Shown here piece after piece: positions 50,601 through 60,000 of a stretch of DNA of 64,000 bases. Below the pieces are notes generated by a model that did no database searches, was not told the DNA's origin, and saw only the letters and a list, made by a program, of their open reading frames with translations. Location: assembly GCA_030068145.1 (NCBI GenBank), contig JAPJBO010000843.1:36285-100284 (forward strand), written 5' to 3'. A program made the translations under genes and the position numbers. Origin of the DNA: Diplonema papillatum (taxonomy: Eukaryota > Euglenozoa > Diplonemea > Diplonemida > Diplonemidae). Position 1 is the first letter of the stretch, and the number at the start of each line of letters is the position of its first letter.

Positions 50601-51036
50601 GTACAGCGGGGCTACCGGTATCCGGTTGCTTCCGGAGCGGGAGCCCAAAAAAATGCTTCTTCAGCACACAGTGAACGCCAGTCTCACTGCGACCTGGGCT
50701 GGCCTGCTAGCGAGCAGGTCCGACCAGGTAAAAAAACCCGCGATGCAGTGACACTACCCCCTGCAACAGGGTGGACCGCTTCGTCCGGTCGCGCCCCACC
50801 AGATGCAATGACTATTCTTGCCACCCCTTGGGCTACCTGAAAGCTCAATTGGTGGAAGAAGTCCTGGCAGGCGGCCGAAGCGGTCCGGTCTTCACGGAGG
50901 GCGCTTTTGCGGGCTATTTGCCGCAACTCCGTGAGTGCTCCAGGACACCACGCTCCGAAGGTGTCCACGACCAGCGGGACAGCGAGCCATTCCCGAGGGT
51001 TTGGCTCGTTGTCTATTATGCCGCGGTACTTGCCTT
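50601..51036. other. Unassigned
   Basis: No gene recognised in this stretch. Confidence 0.4.
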
Positions 51037-51572
51037 CTTTTTTTTTTTTTTTGCATGAGGCACCCGCAAGTGTCCTCGCAGGTAGGGGCGTTATTGGGCC
51101 CGCTTTGTGCCGGAAGGCACGCCACGCGCTTGTTTTCCTTTTGTGTCGCAGGGGTCGAGGTGTGTTGGAAGAGGGCGGGTTGCTTTCCCTGGAGGGTGGG
51201 TGTAGAAAGTGCTTTGGTATAGGCATCACGCGGAGACCCCCGTTTCGGCCCGTTAGGCAAGTTACGCATCCCCCCACACGCCGGGCACTCGTCAGACGAG
51301 CTACGTGCAGGGGGTTCTGACCTTGTGAAGGTGCAGATTGACCTGACACTCGGGACCGACAATGAAATGTCGGTTGCGCGTCCTTCGTGTCAGGCAGGGT
51401 CTCCGAGGGCTGAAAGCCCTTGCTTTGGTGTGTCAGGGGCTGGGGGAGAGAAAAAGCGTCCTTTTTCGTCGAATCCAAATCCCGTGGTACACTGTGCTGG
51501 CTTAGGGGGGTGTCGCTACTCACCCTGTCATCTGACATGCTGCCCTGAAAATGCTGCGCCTGGAACGCGGTG

Positions 51573-53891
51573 CAGCACTGTGCACCCACAACTTTCCCAC
51601 AATGTGGGCAGAATAGCCACAACATTTACCCACAAAGTATTGTGGCTATTGTGGCTAGAATCTTTTTTATTGTGGCCCCGTGGAACTGGTCCAGAAAACA
51701 GCGTTTTCTGGACACCAATCCCCGTGGTTTTCCTTTGGGTTCAGGGTGCTGAAAAGAGAGGTGGCAGCAGATGTGAAGTGACGCTCCTTCCTGGTCTCCC
51801 AGATTTCCGAAGCTTCCTTCGCTCGAAGGTTTCCTTTTCGCATCTTTGCAGCATGCTGGTCCAGGAAGGCGAGCACCCCAAGAAGTCCCTCCAAAGTCAT
51901 TCGGTCCGATTGGACAACATCTGTGGCAATGGCAAATGGGGCACAGATGTCGATCAACTGGTTAAGGTCGGACCAGTATCGTTCCCAGTTGGTGCCGTCT
52001 CCCGACACAGTTTCGATGTGGGCACTGAGCTCTTTCTGGCGAAGCATGGCATCGTACATACTGTTCCATCTCACAGTGGTGAAGCAACGAAGTCCTTTGA
52101 TCTGAGTGTTAGGAACCTGAGCTTCTGCCTGGGCTGCCTTCAGTTGTTCTGCCCCCTCCTTGTGCACGTACTTTTCGTTTTCGACAAGGAATCTTTTCTT
52201 GAACGCTGAGAAGCGGTCGATGTCGAAGATGTCCTTGAGGACAAGCTGGAGGCTGTGGGCCCCACACCGAAAGACGAGGAGCCCACGATAAGCAAGGTGC
52301 TCTCTTGTCGCATTCAGCGCATCCTCGGCAGGCATCCCGTCTGCGTCTTGCTCTGCTTCCGACTCGTCCGATTCACTTTCGTCCCCCAGCTGGTCCAGTG
52401 CGCTCTGCATCGCCGCTGCGTTGTCCGCCACAGCACCAACAACGGTGATCCCCCCTTCGGTGAGTGTATCCAGAATCTTGTCCAGGCATCCAGCGATAGC
52501 TGCAGCAGTCATTGAACACTTCACCTCTATATCACCGTAGTGATACACTGTGTTTCCACAGGCGAGGGACACACCAAGAAATGTTCTGCGGCATTTCGTT
52601 GCCGCATCCACGAGGAGGCAGACATCTTCCCCGGCAAGTGAGGCGAAGAGCTCTGTCATGAGCTTCTCTGCAAGCAGCGCTGTCTTCTGGCTGAGTTCGC
52701 GTCTCGTCATGATGACATCTGCCTTGAGCAGAGAACGAAAGTCCGGCGACTCAATGATGTGGAACGGGAGGTGGTGCTTGGCAAACGTGAAGACAACATG
52801 CTCATCCAGTGGCAACCCCCGCACTGTTGGCGAAACAGCAATGCGACGCTGCTTCGCGGTGCTCGCCTTCTCGTTTGCTGCTGCTTCCGCTTTTCTCTTT
52901 CTCTCTTCAGCCCTCTCCCGGATGCCTCGCTTTGCTGCCTCAATCGCCTCGTGGTTGTGGTACGTATCGTAGTGGCGTTTTGGTGTTCCCTTCTCGTTGC
53001 GCATCTTTGGCATGTGTGTGCACCCTTCCAAACGACACATGGCTAGCCCGTCTTCGAGAACCTGAAAGTAGACATGGAAGTCCCATGTCTTGCTTGATGC
53101 ACTAGTGTAACGCGGATCGTCTGGTCGTGCAAGTCCGTCTTGTGTGAGGTTCCCGAGCACTGTGCCTGCAGGAAACCCCTTTGGACCAAAGTTTGGTGCT
53201 GGATCTGCGGCAGGTGAAGGCTGGTCGGCAGGGATGTTTTCAGCAGTGATGGGTTGCTCAGCAACTTGCTGTGCCAAAGGTTCTGAAGTTGCACCACCGC
53301 TGGCCTGTGTTGTGCCGCTGTTTGTGGCCTGGGGCGCATCAGCCTGCTGTGCACCACTGCTCGAGGGCTGAAGGAGCTTCTTCAACACCCAGCTGTTGCC
53401 ACACTTCGAGCACAGGTCGAAGTCACAGGCCTTGCATCCGATACGTTGGCGCCGATTGCGGGTGCCGTTTTTGTACCCACAAACGTCGCATTCGAAGCCT
53501 CCGACATCTTTCGCCGCCCTCTTGTAGCTAACATCCAGCATCTCCATTCTTGTCTTGCAGTTAATGCAGCAGCATTGTGCGCTTGCCATTTTGCTTGGTG
53601 TTACAACCTGGTGTATGAGTGGGGTAAGGCATATCATACATAATAATCGATTATAGTCAGTGGCTCACACCTCGTTCAGGACCTGGCTCAAGCAGGACGT
53701 GGCTCAAACACACGATACGTCATCGAAAAACGTGGGATAAACATGTCTTTGTCCTGGAAATGCTGTTTTCTGGACCATCTTCACTGAACCACAATGAAAA
53801 AGATTCTAGCCACAATAGCCACAATACTTTGTGGGTAAATGTTGTGGCTATTCTGCCCACATTGTGGGAAAGTTGTGGGTGCACAGTGCTG
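51573..53891 (-). mobile_element. hAT-like transposon with 7-bp target duplication
   Basis: 2,319 bp. Inverted ends CAGCACTGTGCACCCACAAC extend about 90 bp with several CCACAA/TTGTGG words. The target duplication is CGCGGTG (51566-51572 and 53892-53898). The unoccupied site in R copy 1 (17665-17671) confirms that exactly 7 bp were duplicated. It encodes one transposase. Confidence 0.93.
51667..53589 (-). CDS. hAT-family transposase, possibly C-terminally altered
   Basis: About 640 residues if started at MASAQCCCINC. The N-terminal Cys-rich zinc-binding region (about 6-62) includes CDVCGYKN and CKACDFDLCSKC. A BED-like finger at about 185-212 reads CRLEGCTHM...HYDTYHNH. The hAT RNase H-like core has CLLVDAATKCRRTFLGVSLA (Asp about 328), VVGAVADNAAAMQ (Asp about 388), the CGAHSLQLVLKDIF block and TTVRWNSMYDAML. 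MTLEGLLGVLAFLDQHAAKM matches the helical region. The usual hATC dimerisation motif is not evident; the last 40 or so residues run into the inverted repeat, suggesting loss or divergence of that part. It is the likely mover of this element, and perhaps of the 1.68-kb family. Confidence 0.85.
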   Translation of the reverse strand: MASAQCCCINCKTRMEMLDVSYKRAAKDVGGFECDVCGYKNGTRNRRQRIGCKACDFDLCSKCGNSWVLKKLLQPSSSGAQQADAPQATNSGTTQASGGATSEPLAQQVAEQPITAENIPADQPSPAADPAPNFGPKGFPAGTVLGNLTQDGLARPDDPRYTSASSKTWDFHVYFQVLEDGLAMCRLEGCTHMPKMRNEKGTPKRHYDTYHNHEAIEAAKRGIRERAEERKRKAEAAANEKASTAKQRRIAVSPTVRGLPLDEHVVFTFAKHHLPFHIIESPDFRSLLKADVIMTRRELSQKTALLAEKLMTELFASLAGEDVCLLVDAATKCRRTFLGVSLACGNTVYHYGDIEVKCSMTAAAIAGCLDKILDTLTEGGITVVGAVADNAAAMQSALDQLGDESESDESEAEQDADGMPAEDALNATREHLAYRGLLVFRCGAHSLQLVLKDIFDIDRFSAFKKRFLVENEKYVHKEGAEQLKAAQAEAQVPNTQIKGLRCFTTVRWNSMYDAMLRQKELSAHIETVSGDGTNWERYWSDLNQLIDICAPFAIATDVVQSDRMTLEGLLGVLAFLDQHAAKMRKGNLRAKEASEIWETRKERHFTSAATSLFSTLNPKENHGDWCPENAVFWTSSTGPQ

Positions 53892-54205
53892 CGCGGTGCC
53901 GTTGTGTGCGTGACAGAGAGGAAAAGTGTGTGGTGTGGGGGCTATCCTTTCGAAGCGGACAACATGTCTCGCCCTGGGTCTGGGGTGTTTTACTTCTCTG
54001 AGCAAAAGAGAGTGCCTGCGCTCTGGGAGCCTGGGGGAGGACTCTGGCCCAGGGGTTTGATGAGTGTTGTGTTTGGCTGAAGGGGCTCCTTTCTAATCTT
54101 CTTGAGTCTGCTACGTCAGGCACGACGCCGTGGCTCCAAGGTTCGCACTGTGCTGGCATAGGGGGGGTGTCGCTACTCACCCTGTCTCCTGACATGCTGC
54201 CCCAA

Positions 54206-54840
54206 AATTAAAAAAAACAATTACCCCACGACGAGAATAGAATGTGTAGCACCGCCCCCCTGTAAAGACCTTGCTGAACAAGCAACAAGATTACAAAAGA
54301 CATAAGATGAAGGCCGCCTAACGTCAGTACACAAAAGAGAGTAAATGACACACCCGCAATTGTGAAGCCCCAACCATAGACTAGATGTACAGAGGACATC
54401 CCACCCCCCACCCGTTGCTACCTCCCACAGTACACCAGTACTGCTAGAAGGAATTACCCTTCAGTCAGGCCAGCCTCCAATTTATCGTTCACTCGTCTAG
54501 ATTGGTTTCCCACCTGGTCGCCAGCTTTCCAGCTGAGACTCCGTTCGTTCGTTGCTTCAGTAGCCAAGTTGGTCCGGAATCAGTGATTTATATATGGGTC
54601 TGGGGCTCGGGGCCACCCCGAGCGCGAAAAAAAAAAAAATTGCCTTAATTTTGGGCTGGGGGTTGGGGTAGGGCCGGGTCACTACCAACCGGGATCAGCG
54701 GGGGTGAGGGACGAAGCCATGGCGAAGTCATGGCGAAAGCCATGGCGAAGCCATGGGGGCAGGAAGAGTAAAACGGAGGCGGGGAAAGAGGAGGCAGGAG
54801 GGCCAGGGGCGGAGGGCCAAAGGGGGTGGTGGGAGGCGAG
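54206..54840. other. Unassigned
   Basis: 54500-54540 resembles the S3 repeat weakly. An A-run lies at 54628-54640. A GCCATGGCGAAGTCATGGCG short repeat lies near 54716-54755. No gene recognised. Confidence 0.4.
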
Positions 54841-55870
54841 ACGTTGACTACCAAGTCTAATTAAATTTGGGATCGGAAATTGAACGTTGACTACCAATTC
54901 TAATTAAATTTGGGATCGGAAATTGGACGTTGACTACCAATTCTAATTAAATTTGGATTCAAAATTGGACGTTGACTACCAATTCTAATTAAATTTGGGA
55001 TCGGAAATTGGACGTTGACTACCAATTCTAATTAAATTTGGATTCAAAATTGAACGTTGACTACCAATTCTAATTAAATTTGGATTCAAAATTGAACGTT
55101 GACTACCAATTCTATTTAAATTTGAGATCGGAAATTGGACGTTGACTACCAATTCTAATTAATTTTGGATCCGACAATAGACGTTCACTGCCACTTCTAA
55201 TTAAATTTGGGATCCGACATTAGACGTTGACTACCAATTCTATTTAAATTCAGAATCGGAAATTGGACGTTGACTACCACTTCTAATTAAATTTGGATAC
55301 GACATCAGACGTTGACTACCGATTGTAATTACATTTGGAATCCGAAATTGGACGTAGACTACCATTTCTAATTAAATTTGGGACCCGAAATTGGACGCTG
55401 ACTACCAAGTCTAATTAAATTTGGATACGCCATCAGACGTTGACTACCGATTGTAATTAAATTTGGAATCCGAAATTGGAAGTTGACTACCAATTCTAAT
55501 TAAATTTTGGATTTGGCATCAGACGTTGACTACCGATTGTAATTAAATTTGGAATCCGAAACTGGACGTTGACTACCAATTGTAGTTAAATTTGGGATCC
55601 GAAACTGGACGTTGCCTATCAATTCTAATTAATTTTTGGATTTGGCATCAGACGTTGACTACCAAGTCTAATTGATTTTGGATCCGAACCTAGACGTTGC
55701 CTACCAATTTTAATTAAATTTGGAGCCAACCTTGAACGTTGACTACCAATTCTATTTAAATTTGGAATCGGAAATTGGACGTTGAGTACCGATTCTAATT
55801 AGATTTGGGGTTCGGCATCAGACGTTGACTACCGGTTCTAACTGAATTTGGATTCAATACTAGAAGTTGA
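54841..55870. repeat. 43-bp satellite, about 24 copies
   Basis: Unit ACGTTGACTACCAATTCTAA followed by TTAAATTTGGGATCGGAAATTGG. The period is 43 bp, falling to 41-42 in some copies. Divergence rises from left to right. An isolated piece recurs at 56030-56056. Confidence 0.93.
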
Positions 55871-56210
55871 CCGGTGCGGAAATTCTTCGCTGTACCGTAC
55901 CGTGCGCTGGGGGGCGCTGCCCCCCAGACCCCCCTCTCTTACAAATTAGCTTAACCATTTCGTCTGATTCTTGTTCCAACACTGAGGTTGGGTGGGTTAG
56001 CCTGGGCTGGCCTGGTAGTGCTTGCCTCTTGACTACCAATTCTAATTAATTTTGGATCCACCACAGGACCCCGAGGGCGAAAAGGACTTTTCTGCAGAGG
56101 AGGAAAAGCTATATAAATCCCTGTCGGAAAAAAAAAAAAAAAAAAAAAAAGTACAGGTCCCGCGCTCCAAAAAAAAAAAAAAAAATTTTATTTTTTTTTT
56201 TTTTCATGTC
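55871..56210. repeat. Insertion in the satellite, then S5 and S4 poly(A) junctions
   Basis: About 160 bp of other sequence separates the satellite from its last half-unit (56030). Then come A22, S5 tail TACAGGTCCCGCGCTCC, A17, TTTTA and T16, joining S4 head-on. Confidence 0.55.
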
Positions 56211-57027
56211 GACGCCCGTAGGCAACGGCTTCACTGGGCCGGGTTTACTGTCGGGTTAGAAACTGAACTGATACTGAAAGAAAAATGGAAACGGGGAGGA
56301 ATTCGATTGTCGGGGCTTCCTGCAAACTGATCCCCCCATGAAGGCCTTCTAGTGGGGCCGGGTAGGTCAGGTGGAGCGCCCGAGACTAACTAGTAGCTGC
56401 CTGAAGCCAACCGTCCTAGTTTCTAAGACATGTGGATCATTCAACGACGTATCATTGTGCTAGTCTACTCTACTAACGTTTGTTCCGATTCCGTTCGGCC
56501 TTCTTGCGTTGGCCGGCCGGATCGGGGGTGTTTGGTGGCACAGGTCAGCTCTTTGACTAACGACTAAACCGAGCCCATTGCTCGGGTTGCCGACCATATC
56601 TGGAGCACAGTCACTGAACGAGGCAATTGACAACATTTTGTCTACTGGTAGCGAGTGGAAGTTCCACTGGAACAACGTTTTTTCGAAGAGCGCATGCTTG
56701 TTGCACAGTCATTTGTACGTGTATAGGCAGTAACTACAAGTGACCTGCGGTGTAGCCGCTTCGCAGACAGCCACTTGTCAAGGCCTACGACTGGCCTTTC
56801 GTCGCAAGGGTGACCAACGGCAGCCGCGGTTGTGGCCCGACACGGACGGCTTTGAAAGCCGCTAGCTGCTATCTGCAGCCAACTTCATTCCGACCCTCTG
56901 GCGACGCGGACGTTAGGATTGTGTTGGTTTTCGATTCGGGGATGAGGACCGTTCAGTGTTCGGTTTGAGGAGGGAGGATTGAGACAATTTGAGTCTTTGA
57001 TTGAGTTTGAAAAAATTGGTGGCGGAC
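56211..57027. other. S4 start and unassigned sequence
   Basis: S4 similarity (GGCAACGGCTTCACTGGGCC) is at 56221-56240. The remainder has no recognised gene. Confidence 0.4.
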
Positions 57028-57056
57028 AGCAGGCAGACGTAGACGGACGAGCCCGC

Positions 57057-60000
57057 TCAGGCCCACTCACCCGGACCACTGCTGGCTGTTGAAGCCGCAT
57101 CCTGCATGTCCAGGGCGTCCTTGAACCGGAGCGTGCCAGTGCAAGAATCCAGGTCTGGTGTCGGAGAGCGATCTGATTCGTGCTGAGGCCCGGCGAGTTG
57201 ACTGCCGTTCGAACTGGTATCCGGCCCAGGTACCGGTTGACTCGAAAGCAGCGGAACCACAGGCGAACTCAACTGCGATAGAACGGTCTGAGAGCTCCAG
57301 GCCGAGAGCATGTCGCTCGAGACAGCAGGAGTTGTTGCATTGCTCCACAGCAGATTATCGTCATTGAGCAGGATCCGGTACCGCGGTATAGCCCCAACTT
57401 CCTGCAGGTATCGAAGAGCAACCTCTGGATGCTGGAACAGCAGGAGCCAAAGTTTATCCTTTGATCCTACGTGCTTCAAGCCTTCCGAGCGACCACACTT
57501 GCCAGCCATGTCTGCCCACATGCTGTCCCGAAGCCGTTGGGTCACGAGGTCGGTGCAGCTCACGAACAAGTGCTCCAGCGGACTACGGGAGCGGCGACCA
57601 CAGACTGGGCAGGGGAGGAAAAGCTGGCGCCTGTCACAACGATGCAACGTGTAGTACTCAGCTGAGTACATCGTCATGACAAGCGGGTGGTGACCCGTCC
57701 GCAACTGGCGCGATTCCTTCTCCGCCCGATTTGTGAGGTCCTTACGGCGCTTGATAACGCGCCCGTTCACAATGCCAGCAAACGGAGTTTCATTACCTGC
57801 CATCGCAGCCCGCCCGTAAGCCATGATCGCCATACTCTCGTTGTACTCCCGGGTGAGCCGCGATTTATAGCGTGCTGACGCATCAACCGCTGCAATCGGA
57901 GGATGCACCCTGGTGACACCAAATGTCGGGCCCGTCATAGCTCTGTAGTGGCGACCAGCGGCGTCCTTGGCGAGCTTGTCAGCCACTTCGTTGCCCCGCA
58001 GGCCGCAATGACCGTAAACGAACTGGATGGTGAGACGGTACCCACGGGAGTTGAGTTCGTTGAGCGCTAGCCAGATTTCAATCATCAATGGCTGTTTCTG
58101 GGCATGCGGGCCGTTGCAGAGGTCTCGGAGAAGCGACTGGGAATCACTCAGGATGAGGATTTCGAGAGGTACATCAGTCGGCGGCAGCACAGCCAACAGT
58201 ACTCTGAGGGTCTCAACCATCGCGATCGTCTCAGCTCTTGTGCTCGACGGGAACTTGCCAGCCGGACAGGTGCTGGAGATTGTCGGGCAGCCGTGTTCGA
58301 ATCGGACGTCAAAGCCATGTGCATCGGTTAGCCGTACCGAAGGACCGAACTCCAAATAAGCGGCAGCTCCGCCCCACGTTGTCGCATCGTTGTAGAAGAC
58401 TTGCCAACGCAGTTGCCGACGGTCGAACCCCGGGTCCCCTACAGGAGGGGGCGACGGGAGACTTTGCTTCATGACCGAACCATCAGCCCATGCCGTGCAG
58501 TCGGGTGATGGCAACGCACGGAGACGTTTTTCCACGATGCTTCTCTTCTCGGCCGGGGTCTTACCCTCCGGTAACGAGGGATGAATTGCAACTGGAGGAC
58601 GCAGGGACCAGGGTGCAAACGGGTTGAACACGAACGTCTCACGCGGAGGGTCACGTGTACCCGCTCTCCTTTCAAGGTCAACATAACGGGCCAGCGGGGT
58701 AGCTGGTGCGTTGAGGGTTCGGTCCCAGAGGAGGCTTCGCAGTTTCAATTTTTCGTAAAGGCTGCCAAGGCGGTGGTCGATGTAGACTTTGATGGGAGGG
58801 ATACCGGCCTCTTGAGTGGCGACAAGGTCCGATATACCCTTCCTACACCCCAGCACGTACGTCAGCGAGCGCCTGTGCAGCTTCTCGAATTTCTCAAGAT
58901 ACGGGCTCGTGAAGCCTCTTCTACCGCCTTGTGGAAGGAACAAGTAGGCGCCATATACCGACAGACAATACGTTATTGTTGGGAGAACGTATGTCAAGTA
59001 CAGACATCGGAGTGTTGTCGTGCTGCAACCCCACGCCTTCCCAGAAACGTGCCGTAACAAGTTCATTCTCTTGGACATGATATTGACGACTCGTTCAGCA
59101 TGCGGGTTGAACGAGAGCTCATCGTCAATTACCAAACCGAGGAACTTCGTTTCTTTAACCCAGTCGATGCGGTGTGCGACTACTAGCTGAACAGCGCCGT
59201 TTTTTCTCCTCGCCTGGACCATTTTTGCGTCTTCAACGGTGGGGTGGTCAACGCCGTCAAGTTTCAGAATGTGCTTCTTGTGATGCTGCGCGTATTCAGG
59301 GGTATTCGCCCAGAAAGAACAGGTTTCGCTCGTAATCCACGCAAGTAACTGTCGCGCCTGCACCGAAATTGTCGACGGTGAAAAGAGGACCAGGGGAGCC
59401 TTCACGTTCACCCCGTGAGGGCGGACGAATAGAGCTTTCGTCTTGTGGTAAGCAAGGCTCATGTTCACCTTCTCAACCCATTTTTCAACCTCTGAAACAA
59501 CCACCTGTGCTCTCTCTTTCAGCTCATCAACGCTATTCCCGGTGACGACCACTCCGACGTCATCCGCGAACAACGACAGTGTAAGTATCGGCTGACCATC
59601 TGTTGTATTACCCATGCTCGTACCGAGGTCAGCAAGCAGCTCCCCCAACTCGTCAATGCAGAATAGGAACAATATTGGACCAAGCACAGTCCCTTGAGGG
59701 ACACCCCGTGCAAGAGGGACCTGCTTTCCAGTCACACCGTCCACCTTATACGCTGCTTTTCTGTCTCTAAGGAAGGCTTGCACCCAGAGCAGAAAACATG
59801 AGGGGAGCCCGCGCTGCTCCATGACCCTTAGCAATCGATCGTGGTCGACCGTATCGAAAGCATTCGCAAGATCGAACGAAAGAAGGCAGGAGAAACGCAG
59901 ATTACGACGGGCGTTATCGAGCGCGGAGACGATGCTACAGACTTGCTCCTCAGTTCCCCTCCCTCTACGGAAGCCACCCTGCTTGTCACAAAATGGTAGG

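Larger units (their letters stand above)
51053..54205 (-). mobile_element. R element copy 2, split by the hAT-like insertion
   Basis: 51053-51572 and 53892-54205 together correspond to 17355-18191, complemented. The A-tail is the T-run at 51037-51052. The split is at CGCGGTG, present once on each side. Confidence 0.85.

Noticed and set aside
51325..52209. Plus-strand 294-codon frame at 51.3-52.2 kb
   Set aside because: Spans the R repeat, the hAT inverted end and antisense transposase; no domain.
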